A stretch of 64,000 nucleotides of DNA from Diaminobutyricimonas aerilata (GCF_002797715.1 NZ_PGFF01000001.1:3430537-3494536); one strand, 5' to 3'; shown: positions 7,550-18,081, counted from the stretch's first letter. Numbers and translations are program-made. The notes: generated by a model not told the origin, from the sequence alone.

Positions 7550-9019
7550 ATGGCCCACACCGTGAACGCGTCGGAGTCCGACGCGAGCCCGACGACCGAC
7601 ACCCAGCGACTCGGCGCGCTCGAGCAGCGCGGGATCGAGCCCGTACCGCCGGGGGAGCGCACCGGCCGCCCGATGCAGCTGTTCTGGGCGTGGTTCGCCG
7701 CGAACATCTCGATCCTCGGGCTGCCGTTGGGCATCTCGCTCATCCAGGGCGGCCTGAACCTGTGGCAGGCCGTGCTCGCGGCGGCGATCGGAGCGGTCGG
7801 CTCCTTCGCCATCGTCGGCGTCATCTCGATCGCGGGCCGCCGCGGCCACGCCCCGAGCCTCACCCTCTCCCGCGCGGTCTTCGGAGTGCGCGGCAACATC
7901 GGACCCACCCTGGTCTCCCTGCTCTCCCGGCTCGGCTGGGAGACGGTCAACACCGCCACGGCGGCGTTCGCGCTCGTCGCGCTCAGCTCCGTGCTGTTCG
8001 GCACGAGCACGGACCCGCACCAGGTGCCGGTCATCGCCCTGGCCAGCATCGCGGTCTTCGTCATCTGCACCGTGATCGTGTCGGGCCTCGGGCACGCGAC
8101 GCTCATGGTCATCCAGAAGTGGGCGACGTGGATCTTCGGCGGGTTGAACATCGTCGTCGGCGTGTTCCTGCTCACCCAGATCGACTGGGCCGCCGTGTTC
8201 GCGGTGCCCGCCGGCTCGACCGCCGCTCTCATCGTCGGCATCGGCACGATCGCGGGCGGAACGGGCATCGGATGGGCGAACGCCGGGGCCGACATGTCGC
8301 GGTACCAGGGCGACCGGGTCCCGGCCGGGCGGATCGTCATGTCGGCCGCGGCCGGCGCCGGCATCCCGCTCGTGCTGCTCATCGCCCTGGGCAGCATGCT
8401 CGGCGCGGGCGACGCGGAGCTCGCCGCGGCCGCGAACGGACCGGTGAGCGCCCTCACCGAGGTGATGCCGTCCTGGCTCGCCGTCGTCTACCTCGTGACG
8501 GCCTTCGGCGGACTGCTCGTGAGCAACCACATGTCGGTCTACTCGGCGGGCCTCAGCACCCTCACCCTGGGCATCCGGATCAAGCGCGTCTACGCCGTCA
8601 TCGTCGACGTCATCGTCACGACCATCGGCGCCATCTACTTCGTGCTCATCGCCGACAACTTCTACGTTCCGTTCATCTCCTTCATCGTGCTGCTCGCCGT
8701 GCCGATCACCGCGTGGGTGGGGGTGTTCATCGCCGACATGATCCGACGCCGCGACTACGGCGGCGACGATCTGCTCGACCTGTCGCCCCGGTCGCGCTTC
8801 TGGTACCGCGGCGGCGTCGAGTGGGGCGCGACGGGCGTGTGGGCGCTGGCCATCGTCATCGGCTACCTCTTCGTGCAGGCCGGGCCGTCCGACGCCCCGT
8901 GGTTCACCGGACCGCTGCACGGCACGTGGTTCGGCGAGAGCGGTCTCGGCTGGGCGATCACGCTCACCGTCTCGTTCCTCGGCCAGCTCGCGCTCGGCGC
9001 CCGCACGCGCCGCGCCTGA
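7550..9019 (+). CDS. NCS1 family purine/cytosine permease
   Basis: A 489-residue permease with about 12 transmembrane helices and a hydrophilic N-terminal ~40 residues. The region FWAWFAANISILGLPLG and the substrate-site segments 'GRRGHAPSLTLSRAVFG' and 'GWANAGADMSRYQ' match nucleobase:cation symporter-1 proteins (CodB/FCY type). A clear AAAGGAGAG Shine-Dalgarno precedes the ATG. The gene lies between the glycohydrolase and the kinase and is the likely importer of the substrate. In yegTUVW the transporter is an MFS nucleoside symporter, so here a different transporter family fills that slot. Confidence 0.88.
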   Translation: MAHTVNASESDASPTTDTQRLGALEQRGIEPVPPGERTGRPMQLFWAWFAANISILGLPLGISLIQGGLNLWQAVLAAAIGAVGSFAIVGVISIAGRRGHAPSLTLSRAVFGVRGNIGPTLVSLLSRLGWETVNTATAAFALVALSSVLFGTSTDPHQVPVIALASIAVFVICTVIVSGLGHATLMVIQKWATWIFGGLNIVVGVFLLTQIDWAAVFAVPAGSTAALIVGIGTIAGGTGIGWANAGADMSRYQGDRVPAGRIVMSAAAGAGIPLVLLIALGSMLGAGDAELAAAANGPVSALTEVMPSWLAVVYLVTAFGGLLVSNHMSVYSAGLSTLTLGIRIKRVYAVIVDVIVTTIGAIYFVLIADNFYVPFISFIVLLAVPITAWVGVFIADMIRRRDYGGDDLLDLSPRSRFWYRGGVEWGATGVWALAIVIGYLFVQAGPSDAPWFTGPLHGTWFGESGLGWAITLTVSFLGQLALGARTRRA

Positions 9020-9044
9020 CCGACCCTTCCCGGAGGAGCACCCG

Positions 9045-9986
9045 ATGACCGCGTCGCCCATCCCGCGTCGGATCCTGCACACGGGGCAGGCGATCGTCGA
9101 CATCGTCATGCAGATCCCCGCGCTGCCCCCGCTGGGCGGCGACGTCTACGCGACGGCGACGAAGATCACGGCCGGCGGCGGCTTCAACGTCATGGCCGCC
9201 GCCGCCCGTGACGGCGGCGACGTCGTCTACCTCGGCGTCGTGGGGGACGGCCCGTTCGCCCGTGTCGTGACGGATGCGCTGACGAGCGAAGGCGTGGCCG
9301 TCCCCAACGATCCGGTCGCGGGCATCGACACGGGGTTCAGTGTCGCGATGGTCGACGGCAGCGCCGAGCGCACCTTCGTCACGAGCCTCGGAGCCGAGGG
9401 TCGTCTCGACGCGGCGCATCTGCGGGCGGTCCCCGTGCGCGGCGGAGACGTCGTGTACGTGACCGGGTACTCGCTGCTGCACGAGCGCAACCGCGCCGCG
9501 CTCACCGCGTGGCTGCCGACCGTGCCCGCGGACGCGGTCGTCGTGTTCGACCCGTCGCCCATGATCGGCAGCATCCCGGATGCGGCCTGGCACCTGATGG
9601 CCGAGAGGGCGACGCTCTGGTCGCTCAACGCGAGGGAGGCGCGCCTCGCCGCCGAGCGGTTCGGCGACCGTCCGGGTGATCCGTCCGCCCTGACGGTCGG
9701 CCTCGCCGCGCGGGTGGCCGGCACTGTGGTGCTGCGCGACGGCTCGGCCGGCGTCTGGATCTCGGGCGCCGAGGCCACGCACATCCCCGGCCATCCCGTG
9801 CACGCCGTCGACTCGAACGGCGCGGGGGACGCGCACACGGGGGTGCTCGCGGCGGCCCTCGCGGCCGGGGCGCCGCTCGCGGACGCCGTCCGGCGCGCCA
9901 ACGTCGCCGCCGCCATCGCGGTCACCCGGCTCGGACCGGCGACCTCGCCGACCGCCGCCGAGATCGAGGCGGCTCTCTCCGCCTGA
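9045..9986 (+). CDS. PfkB/ribokinase family carbohydrate kinase
   Basis: A 313-residue kinase. Its N-terminal half contains the sugar-binding GGGFNVMAAAARDGG segment, and its C-terminus has the PfkB signature DSNGAGDAHTG (256-266) with Asp262 as catalytic base and the anion hole GAGD. It should phosphorylate a ribose, nucleoside or related sugar with ATP. A GGAGGAG Shine-Dalgarno lies 8 nt before the ATG and only 25 nt separate it from the permease stop, so it is the last gene of the operon. It is equivalent in position to yegV; the exact substrate is not determined. Confidence 0.87.
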   Translation: MTASPIPRRILHTGQAIVDIVMQIPALPPLGGDVYATATKITAGGGFNVMAAAARDGGDVVYLGVVGDGPFARVVTDALTSEGVAVPNDPVAGIDTGFSVAMVDGSAERTFVTSLGAEGRLDAAHLRAVPVRGGDVVYVTGYSLLHERNRAALTAWLPTVPADAVVVFDPSPMIGSIPDAAWHLMAERATLWSLNAREARLAAERFGDRPGDPSALTVGLAARVAGTVVLRDGSAGVWISGAEATHIPGHPVHAVDSNGAGDAHTGVLAAALAAGAPLADAVRRANVAAAIAVTRLGPATSPTAAEIEAALSA

Positions 9987-10076
9987 CCCGGCGTGCTCGG
10001 CCACGCGGGGCCGCGTTCCTGTCGGGGGCGCATCGTACGGTGAGATGGCGCCCAGAGTGCCCGGGAAGGAGCCGAA

Positions 10077-11165
10077 GTGACCACTCCAGCTGCACCCGAC
10101 GCGGTGTCCGACGCCGCGATCGACGACCTCAAGACCCGGCTGGCCGCATTCCGCCCACCCGCGGTCGCGCGCGGTCACGGATGGGCCCGCGGCGTCGATC
10201 CGGACTACCTCGCCGACCTCCTCGGCACCTGGGCGAACGGGTACGACTGGCGTGAACACGAGACGCGCATCCGCAACCTCCCGTGGCGCCTCGCCGGACG
10301 CCGGCGCCCCGTGCGACTCGTCCAGCAGCGCGCGGCCGACCCCACGCACACCGTGCTGCTGCTGCACGGCTGGCCGGATTCCGTGCTCCGATTCGAACGC
10401 CTCCTGCCCCTGCTGCCCGACGTGGACGTCGTCGTGCCCGCATTGCCCGGGTTCCCCTTCGCCGCGCCCGTTCCCGAGGGCGGGCTCTCCGCCGCGGCGA
10501 TGGCGGATGCGGTCGCCGAGGCGATGAGCGATCTGGGTTACTCGCGGTACGTCGTGTCGGCCGGGGACGTCGGCTGCGACGTCGCCGAAGCCCTCGCGGC
10601 CCGTCATCCCGACGCGGTGGCGGCGCTGCACCTGACCGACATCTCGCAGTACCACTTCCTCGTCGATCTGCCGGAGGACCTCTCGCCGGACGAGCGCGCC
10701 TACGTCGAACGCGGGCACCAGTGGCAGGCCGCCGAGGGCGGCTACATGCACGAGCAGTCGACGAAGCCGCAGACCATCGCCGCCGCCCTGAACGACTCCC
10801 CGGCCGGCCTCGCCGCCTGGCTGCTGGAGAAGCTGCGTTCCTGGACGGACTGCGGCGGTGACGTGGAATCCGTCTTCACCCGCGACGAGCTGCTCACCTG
10901 GATCTCCGCGTACTGGTTCAGCGGATGCATCGGCACCTCGTTCACCCCGTACGCCGAGAGCGGCGCCAAGCCGTGGCCGCGCATCGAGATCCCCACCGCC
11001 GTCACGATCTTCCCCGCAGACCTCGTGAACGCGCCCCGCGAGTTCGCGGAACGCTGGTTCGACGTGCGGTCCTGGGAGGAGCCCGACGCGGGCGGCCACT
11101 TCGCCGCCTGGGAGCGGCCGGCCGACTACCTCCGCGGAGTCCGCGCGGCGCTCGCCCTCGCCTGA
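10077..11165 (+). CDS. Epoxide hydrolase-like alpha/beta hydrolase
   Basis: A 362-residue protein with the epoxide hydrolase N-terminal (EHN) type layout. It has an N-terminal helical region with DYLADLLGTWANGYDWREHE, then the oxyanion motif HGWP (97-100). The nucleophile is Asp164 in AGDVG, where the soluble epoxide hydrolase family has GGDWG. A C-terminal catalytic His lies at about 341 (AGGHFAAWERP). The Asp nucleophile separates it from esterases, so ring opening of an epoxide is the likely reaction. It starts with GTG; a GGAAGGAG ribosome site sits 6-8 nt upstream. The gene stands alone between the kinase operon and a convergent lipoprotein gene. Confidence 0.82.
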   Translation: MTTPAAPDAVSDAAIDDLKTRLAAFRPPAVARGHGWARGVDPDYLADLLGTWANGYDWREHETRIRNLPWRLAGRRRPVRLVQQRAADPTHTVLLLHGWPDSVLRFERLLPLLPDVDVVVPALPGFPFAAPVPEGGLSAAAMADAVAEAMSDLGYSRYVVSAGDVGCDVAEALAARHPDAVAALHLTDISQYHFLVDLPEDLSPDERAYVERGHQWQAAEGGYMHEQSTKPQTIAAALNDSPAGLAAWLLEKLRSWTDCGGDVESVFTRDELLTWISAYWFSGCIGTSFTPYAESGAKPWPRIEIPTAVTIFPADLVNAPREFAERWFDVRSWEEPDAGGHFAAWERPADYLRGVRAALALA

Positions 11166-11176
11166 CGCGCCGCCTC

Positions 11177-11196
11177 CCGCCGGTCACCCCCGGCGG
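11177..11196. terminator. Candidate bidirectional hairpin between convergent genes
   Basis: CCGCCGG (11177-11183) pairs with CCGGCGG (11190-11196) around a 6-nt loop, in the 93-nt gap between the convergent epoxide-hydrolase and lipoprotein genes. No U-tract is present, so this is only a possible terminator. Confidence 0.3.
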
Positions 11197-11258
11197 CGGG
11201 GGTCATGGCGGCGGCCGCCCGCATGGTCACGGATCTTCGAGCACCGCCACCGCGCTTA

Positions 11259-12671
11259 CTACCCCTCGGTCTCGTCGCCGATCCTGAGGAAGGTGAGCGC
11301 GGGCACCGGTACGCTCGCGGGGATGTCACCGACATAGGCGATCAGCACAGTGTCGTCGACCACCTGCACGCTCATCGCGGCCTCGAGGAGCACCCCTTCC
11401 GGGATGTCCCATCGCTCTCTGGGCTTGCCGGAGCCGAGATCGATTCGGCTGAGAGTTGCAGCCCCTTCGTAGATGTCAGCGGTGGTGACGTAAAGCTCGC
11501 CATCGGTGCCACGGCTGATGTCCGCGATCTCGGCGTCGTCATTCGGCAGCTCTGGAGTGAGGCGCCAAAGTTCCTCGCCCGATTCGAGGTCGTAGGCGGC
11601 GAGGATCGTCTTGTTCTCGTCGGGGGCCTCTGCGGCCGCGGTGAAGAGGGTGTCTCCGATCACCTCATACAGGTTGTAGCCGGTGACCGGGTTGTCTTGC
11701 ACGTCGAGATGAAGGTCGGGTGCGAGAGCGGCGCGTATCGCGCCGGTCTGTGAGTCCAGCTGCCCGACAACGCGCGGCGCGCCGTTCACGCGGTTGACAG
11801 CGACGATGGCACCAGGTTTCTGATCGCGCACGAAGATGCCGATGCTGGATGTGTCGAGACCCTCGACATCGAGACCTGCGCCCTGGTCGATGTCCTCTCC
11901 GAGGCTCCACGACACGGTGGCGGACGTGCCGTCGACCTGGATGCCGTAGTAGTCGGTCAGGAGTTCGTCACTGCCGTGGTGCAGTAAGGCCGTGACGAGA
12001 AGGTTGCGCTCGGGGTCCGCGGCGAGCCGAAAGATCGACGCCCACCCGGGATCCTCGGAACTCACGACGCCGAGTTCTGCTCCGTCCAGCACACTGACCG
12101 GCGACCCATCCTCGGGATCGATGTAACCGACTGCGTCCTCCGTGGCGAACCAGAGGCGGCCGTCGATCCGTTCGGCCCCGATGATCTCCTTGTACGTGGT
12201 CGTCGTGCCGAAAGTGCCGCTGACGAAGTCGTTCTGGCGAACGACCTCCCCGGTGCGTGCGTCGTAGATCACCATGCGGCGGCAGCCGAAGTCGTCGGGA
12301 AACGACTCCAAGACCGCGATCAGGTCATCCGATACGAATTTCGGCGCACCGCACGGGCCCCAGCTGTTCGTGTTCTCTGCTTCCCAGGCCTGTTCGAGGC
12401 TGTTCCGGTCATAGACCGACACCGTGCCCTCCGGCATGGTCACGGCGGCGATCCACTTCTTGCCGATCGTCACTCCCGGAACCACGTCCGCGGCGAGTTC
12501 TTCGGATTCTTCACCGGGTTCGCGTTGACCGACGACCTCGAGGTTCCCCGCTTCCAGGGTCGGAGGCGACTGCGGCGCGGTTGCCTCCGGACCCGCTGCC
12601 GTGCAGCCGGTGATGACCAGCAGCGCGACGAACAACCCGCCAGCGATGAACGCTCCGCGACCTCCAGGCAT
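11259..12671 (-). CDS. Lipoprotein with PQQ-like/beta-propeller repeats
   Basis: A 470-residue exported protein. The N-terminus is a lipoprotein signal peptide with a lipobox at VITG-C (Cys23), followed by a low-complexity linker. The remainder is made of repeated short segments such as 'AYDLESGEELWRLTPEL', 'VYDRNSLEQAWEAEN' and 'IYDARTGEVVRQND', the pattern of PQQ-like (quinoprotein) beta-propeller blades. Such proteins usually act as extracytoplasmic scaffolds rather than enzymes. ATG at 12669-12671 is preceded by GGGGGAGAGGA. Base composition is a little less GC-biased than the flanking genes. No functional partner is evident. Confidence 0.75.
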   Translation of the reverse strand: MPGGRGAFIAGGLFVALLVITGCTAAGPEATAPQSPPTLEAGNLEVVGQREPGEESEELAADVVPGVTIGKKWIAAVTMPEGTVSVYDRNSLEQAWEAENTNSWGPCGAPKFVSDDLIAVLESFPDDFGCRRMVIYDARTGEVVRQNDFVSGTFGTTTTYKEIIGAERIDGRLWFATEDAVGYIDPEDGSPVSVLDGAELGVVSSEDPGWASIFRLAADPERNLLVTALLHHGSDELLTDYYGIQVDGTSATVSWSLGEDIDQGAGLDVEGLDTSSIGIFVRDQKPGAIVAVNRVNGAPRVVGQLDSQTGAIRAALAPDLHLDVQDNPVTGYNLYEVIGDTLFTAAAEAPDENKTILAAYDLESGEELWRLTPELPNDDAEIADISRGTDGELYVTTADIYEGAATLSRIDLGSGKPRERWDIPEGVLLEAAMSVQVVDDTVLIAYVGDIPASVPVPALTFLRIGDETEG

Positions 12672-12829
12672 GCCGTCCTCTCCCCCGACCGCCACGGTAC
12701 GTGTTGGCGACCTGAGCATACCTTCGATCCGTCCGCCATACAGGAGCGCGGTTGTGGACCCGCCGACGCGGGAAGTGCCGGAGCACGGCCGGATCGACGG
12801 ACGGACTCGTCCTCCGCCCATCAACCGGG

Positions 12830-14200
<1,371 letters not shown>

Positions 14201-14637
14201 GCAGTGCCTCCTGGACGTCACAGATCGGGTCGTGCGTTGACATAGCTGTACCGCGCACGACCGACAGTCGGGATGAGCGTCGGTCCCCCGGGGGTGATCC
14301 GGCCACCCCGATCCCGACGCCGCACTCACGTTAGGGAAGGGTGTTCCGGGGCTTCAAGCCAGTCTGTGGACAGGACTGTGGAAACTGTGCGCGAAACGCC
14401 GAGTCGAATGTGCAGAAGGTGTGGGGAGAATTGTGGAAAGTCCGTCCCCCGTTAGGGCTAACCGCTATCCGACCGGGCGTTTCGTGTTCCACACCATGTG
14501 TGGGGAAAACTGTTTGAAGTGGTGGTTGAGGGTTGCCGTGCCCGGACAAGCTCCTGTGTACAAAGGCCTTGACAAGCACCCTTAAACGCCGATAGCGGCG
14601 GACCCGGAGGTCCACCGCTATCGAACGGATCGAGCGA
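14201..14637. other. Intergenic region upstream of dnaB with several TGTGGA elements
   Basis: A 437-nt stretch with no convincing gene. It contains the rplI terminator (14590-14623) and a run of DnaA-box-like nonamers: TGTGGACAG (14365-14373), TGTGGAAAC (14377-14385), TGTGGAAAG (14432-14440) and TGTGGGGAA (14499-14507). Each differs from the TGTGGATAA/TGTGGACAA consensus at one or more positions. It presumably also holds the dnaB promoter. Confidence 0.5.
14590..14623 (-). terminator. Hairpin terminator of the rpsF-ssb-rpsR-rplI operon
   Basis: CGATAGCGGCGGACC (14590-14604) and GGTCCACCGCTATCG (14609-14623) form a 15-bp stem with one mismatch and a 4-nt loop, starting 15 nt after the rplI stop. 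The minus-strand flank (GCGTTTAAG) has only a short T tract. Confidence 0.75.
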
Positions 14638-15090
14638 CTACTTGGCCGCCACGACCTGCAACGTGATCGTCGCGACGAGGTCGTCACGCAGACGCACCGA
14701 GGCCTCGTGCTCGCCGACCGTCTTGATCGGGGAGAGGATCTCGATCTTGCGCTTGTCGAGCGAACCGATGCCGGCCGCCGACACGGCGTCCGCCACGTCC
14801 TGCGCCTTCACGGAGCCGAACAGGCGACCCTCGTTGCCGGCCTTGACCGACAGCTTGACCTTGGTGGCCTCGAGCTTCGCCTTGACGTCGCGGGCCTCCT
14901 CGATCGTGGCGTGCTCGCGCGCGGCGCGGGCTGCCTTGATCGACTCGACCTGCTTCTCGCCGCCACGGGTCCACGCGACCGCGTAGCCCTGCGGGATGAG
15001 GTAGTTGCGGGCGTACCCGTTCTTGACCTCGACGACGTCACCGGCCGAACCGAGACCCGACACCTCGTTGGTGAGGATGAGCTTCGACAT
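14638..15090 (-). CDS. rplI: 50S ribosomal protein L9
   Basis: A 150-residue L9. The N-terminal RNA-binding domain starts [34 protein letters not shown], matching the L9 signature region (quoted here in part: [20 protein letters not shown]). It is joined by the long connecting helix to a C-terminal domain with GRLFGSV. L9 binds 23S rRNA at the base of the L1 stalk. It is last in the rpsF-ssb-rpsR-rplI operon and is followed by a strong hairpin. Confidence 0.97.
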   Translation of the reverse strand: MSKLILTNEVSGLGSAGDVVEVKNGYARNYLIPQGYAVAWTRGGEKQVESIKAARAAREHATIEEARDVKAKLEATKVKLSVKAGNEGRLFGSVKAQDVADAVSAAGIGSLDKRKIEILSPIKTVGEHEASVRLRDDLVATITLQVVAAK

Positions 15091-15101
15091 TCCAGTGCCT
15101 C

Positions 15102-15365
15102 CTAGCGGCCCGAGCCCGAGTACGGGAGGAGCGCCATCTCGCGCGCGTTCTTGACGGCGCGGGCGATGAGGCGCTGCTCCTGCACGGAGACACCGGTGAT
15201 GCGGCGAGCGCGGATCTTGCCACGCTCGGAGATGAACTTGCGGAGCGTGGCGACATCCTTGTAATCGATGACGCCGACGCGGATGGACTTCGCGGGGGCG
15301 GCGTTCTTACCGCCCTTGGCTCCGCGGAGCGGCTTGCGGCGGTCGCCGCTGCTCTTTCCTGCCAT
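15102..15365 (-). CDS. rpsR: 30S ribosomal protein S18
   Basis: An 87-residue S18 with the conserved core [19 protein letters not shown] and RARRITG, ending in the usual [16 protein letters not shown]18 binds S6 and the 16S platform. It lies between ssb and rplI. The N-terminal Gly/Lys-rich stretch lacks the zinc-binding cysteines found in some S18 paralogues, so this is the Cys-minus form. Its position beside rpsF fits S6:S18 complex formation. Confidence 0.96.
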   Translation of the reverse strand: MAGKSSGDRRKPLRGAKGGKNAAPAKSIRVGVIDYKDVATLRKFISERGKIRARRITGVSVQEQRLIARAVKNAREMALLPYSGSGR

Positions 15366-15392
15366 GGTTGTTCGTTTCCTTTGAGATGAGTC

Positions 15393-15908
15393 TTAGAAGG
15401 GAGTGTCGTCGCTGTAGGAGCCCGGAGTGTTCCAGACGTCCCCACCCGACGCCGCGGGACCCGTGGCCGACCACGGCTCGTCCGCGACCTGGTTCTGGCC
15501 GCCGCCGCCACCGACGCCGCCGCCGCGCGATCCACCGCCGCCGCCCGCGGCGCGCGTGACCTGTGCGGTCGCGTACCGGAGCGAGGGGCCGATCTCGTCG
15601 ACCTCGAGCTCGATGGTCGTGCGCTTCTCGCCTTCCTTCGTCTCGTAGGAGCGCTGCTTGAGACGCCCCTGCGCGACGACGCGCATGCCCTTGGTGAGCG
15701 AACCGGCCACGTGCTCGGCGAATTCACGCCAGCACGAGGCACGCAGGAAGAGGGCTTCGCCGTCCTTCCAGTCGTTGCTCGCGCGGTCGAAGGTGCGCGG
15801 GGTGGAGGCGATCGTGAAGTTCGCCACCGCGAGCCCGTTCTGCGTGTACCGCAGCTCCGGGTCGGCGGTGAGGTTGCCCACCACCGTGATGACGGTGTCG
15901 CCGGCCAT
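15393..15908 (-). CDS. ssb: Single-stranded DNA-binding protein
   Basis: A 171-residue SSB. The OB fold occupies about residues 1-115 ([58 protein letters not shown]). A Gly-rich linker and the acidic C-terminal tip SYSDDTPF follow; the tip recruits partner proteins. Start ATG 15906-15908 follows the rpsF stop directly, and the gene is sandwiched between the two partner ribosomal genes as in most bacteria. Confidence 0.96.
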   Translation of the reverse strand: MAGDTVITVVGNLTADPELRYTQNGLAVANFTIASTPRTFDRASNDWKDGEALFLRASCWREFAEHVAGSLTKGMRVVAQGRLKQRSYETKEGEKRTTIELEVDEIGPSLRYATAQVTRAAGGGGGSRGGGVGGGGGQNQVADEPWSATGPAASGGDVWNTPGSYSDDTPF

Positions 15909-15910
15909 GA

Positions 15911-16297
15911 CTACTCGGCGTCCTTCGCGGCGTCCTTCGAGGCGGCCTTGGCGCTGGTGCGCTGGGCCTTCTCGTCGGCGCGCTTCGTGGCGGCCGCCAC
16001 CTGGGCGATGGCCTCCTCCGCACGCAGCACCTTGGTGCGCATGACGGCTTCGCTGAGCTTGAGCTGGCGGTCCAGCTCGACGGTCGCGTCGGAGTTCGCC
16101 GTGAAGTTCACGACGGCGTAGATGCCTTCGCTCTTCTTGTTGATCTCGTAGGCGAGACGACGACGGCCCCACACGTCGACCTTGTCGATCGTGCCGCCGT
16201 CGTTACGGATGACCCCGAGGAACTTGTCGAGGCTCGGAGCAACGGTGCGCTCATCGACCTCCGGGTCGAGGATCACCATCAACTCGTACTGATGCAT
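15911..16297 (-). CDS. rpsF: 30S ribosomal protein S6
   Basis: A 128-residue S6. It starts [19 protein letters not shown], has the [18 protein letters not shown] core, and ends in an Ala/Lys-rich extension (about residues 103-128). S6 binds S18 on the 30S platform. A very strong GAGGAGGTG ribosome site precedes the ATG. It is the first gene of the operon, and a perfect hairpin 30 nt upstream may be the S6:S18 autoregulatory leader (see 16327-16345). Confidence 0.96.
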   Translation of the reverse strand: MHQYELMVILDPEVDERTVAPSLDKFLGVIRNDGGTIDKVDVWGRRRLAYEINKKSEGIYAVVNFTANSDATVELDRQLKLSEAVMRTKVLRAEEAIAQVAAATKRADEKAQRTSAKAASKDAAKDAE

Positions 16298-16648
16298 GCT
16301 TCACCCACCTCCTCTGGACTAGAACGGCTGCAGACGGTCTGCAGCAGGAGGGTTATCGCATCGTGTCCGCGCCGCAAGGCGGCCGGACAACCTCGTCAGT
16401 CTACCGGAGCGGCGGCCGCGCGGGCAACGGTGGCCTCCGGCGCCGGCGTGACTGTGCCGGATGGGCGCGGGCGGGTGCACGGAGAGCGGATCCCCGCCAC
16501 GACACCCCGTGGCAGGGCACCCCCCGAACGGCGCGTCGCCCGCACATCCGCTCTCACTGCCGCAGGGAGCGCCGCGACCGCCCCTTCGACGGGCCCAGGG
16601 ACCGAGGGTCGCCAGCACGGGCTCAGTGACCGCGGTGCTGACGCGGGA
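16298..16648. other. Leader and promoter region of rpsF; no gene seen
   Basis: A 351-nt gap between the cca 3' end and rpsF. Besides the leader hairpin (16327-16345) and the rpsF Shine-Dalgarno, it is GC-rich with no supported ORF. It must contain the rpsF operon promoter, which I could not resolve confidently. Confidence 0.5.
16327..16345 (-). promoter_or_regulatory. Candidate S6:S18 autoregulatory leader hairpin
   Basis: GCTGCAGAC-G-GTCTGCAGC is a perfect inverted repeat. On the mRNA it folds as an 8-bp stem closing a CCG loop, 30 nt before the rpsF start codon. Known S6:S18 leaders in other phyla expose a CCG trinucleotide bound by the S6:S18 complex, which represses rpsF-rpsR. Position and CCG are seen; the function is inferred. 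Confidence 0.45.
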
Positions 16649-18073
16649 TCAGGCGCGGGCGTCCCACCAGGCGCGAAGCCGGCGTTCCGCCTCATCCGGC
16701 CCGAGCGGTCCCTCGTCGAGGCGCAGCTCCATGAGGAAGCGGTACGCCTCGCCCACCTCGCGCCCCGGCCTGATGCCGAGCACGCGCTGGATGTCGTCGC
16801 CGTTGAGGTCCGGACGGATGGCGGCGAGCTCCTCCTCCTTCTGCAGGTGCTCGATGCGCTGCTCGAGGTCGTCGTAGGCGAACGCGAGCCGGTCGGCCTT
16901 GCGCCGGTTGCGGGTGGTCACGTCGGCCCGGGTGAGGATGTGCAGCCGTTCCAACAGGGGACCGGCGTCGCGCACGTAGCGCCGCACGGCGGAATCGGTC
17001 CAGGCGCCCTCGGTGTAGCCGAAGAAGCGCAGGTGCAGCTCGATCAGTCGGGCGACGGAGGCGACGGTGTCGTTGTCGAAACGCAGGGCCTTGAGCCGCT
17101 TGGTCGCGAGCTTCGACCCGACCACGTCGTGATGGTGGAACGACACGGCACCACCGGGCTCGACCCGCTTCGTGGCGGGCTTTCCGATGTCGTGCAGCAG
17201 CGCGGCGAGCCGCAGCACCAGATCCGGCGCTTCGTGCCCTCGGGACCGCTCGAGGTCGATCGCCTGGTCGAGCACGGTGAGCGAGTGCTCGTAGACGTCC
17301 TTGTGGTGCGCGTGCTCGTCGATCTCGAGTCGCAGGGCGGGGATCTCGGGCAGCACGCGTTCGGCGAGCCCGGTCTCGACGAGCAGCTCGATGCCCCGAC
17401 GCGGCCGGTCCGCGCGCAGCAGCTTGGTGAGCTCGTCGGTGATGCGCTCGACCGACACGATCGCGAGGCGGTCGCCCATCGCGGTCATCGCCTGCATGAC
17501 GTCCTCGTCGACGTCGAAACCGAGTTGCGCCGAGAAGCGCGCGGCGCGCAGCATGCGCAGCGGGTCGTCGCCGAACGACTGCTCCGGGGTGCCCGGGGTG
17601 GTCAGGCGCGCGGCGAGGAGATGTTCCACACCGTTGGAGGGGTCGACCAGCCGACGCTGCGGCAGGGCGAGCGCCATCGCGTTGACGGTGAAGTCCCGCC
17701 GCGCGAGGTCGTCGTCGAGGGAGTCGCCGAAGCGCACCTCCGGCTTGCGGGTGCTGCCGTCGTAGCTGTCGGCACGGTAGGTGGTGATCTCGACCGTCTC
17801 ACCGCGTACTCGGGCGGCGATCGTGCCGAACGCGCGGCCGACATCCCACTGCGCGCTCGAGATCGGCGTGACGAGTTCGAGGATGCGGTCGGGTCGCGCA
17901 TCCGTCGTGAAGTCGAGGTCGGTCACCGGGCGGCCGAGGAACGCGTCGCGCACCGGCCCGCCGACGATCGCCAGCTCGTGTCCCGCATCGGCGAACACCC
18001 GCGCGAGCTCCGCCACGACGGGGGAGTCGGCCAGTTCGTCGAGTCGGGCGACGGCCGCGGCGACGCTCTGCAT
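16649..18073 (-). CDS. cca: CCA tRNA nucleotidyltransferase / poly(A) polymerase family
   Basis: A 474-residue class II nucleotidyltransferase. The head domain has GGPVRDAFLGRPVTDLDFTT (the GG-x-VRD motif plus catalytic DxD). The neck follows with RRDFTVNAMAL and DPLRMLRAARF. An HD domain (LLHDIGKPATKR, HHHDVVGSKLATKRLKALR) forms the C-terminal half, as in actinobacterial PcnA/Cca. It adds or repairs the 3'-CCA of tRNAs. ATG 18071-18073 was chosen because a TAGACT -10 box ends 9 nt upstream. It is divergent from DUF6049-murJ, as in mycobacteria. Confidence 0.93.
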   Translation of the reverse strand: MQSVAAAVARLDELADSPVVAELARVFADAGHELAIVGGPVRDAFLGRPVTDLDFTTDARPDRILELVTPISSAQWDVGRAFGTIAARVRGETVEITTYRADSYDGSTRKPEVRFGDSLDDDLARRDFTVNAMALALPQRRLVDPSNGVEHLLAARLTTPGTPEQSFGDDPLRMLRAARFSAQLGFDVDEDVMQAMTAMGDRLAIVSVERITDELTKLLRADRPRRGIELLVETGLAERVLPEIPALRLEIDEHAHHKDVYEHSLTVLDQAIDLERSRGHEAPDLVLRLAALLHDIGKPATKRVEPGGAVSFHHHDVVGSKLATKRLKALRFDNDTVASVARLIELHLRFFGYTEGAWTDSAVRRYVRDAGPLLERLHILTRADVTTRNRRKADRLAFAYDDLEQRIEHLQKEEELAAIRPDLNGDDIQRVLGIRPGREVGEAYRFLMELRLDEGPLGPDEAERRLRAWWDARA

Positions 18074-18081
18074 GGTCCCCG

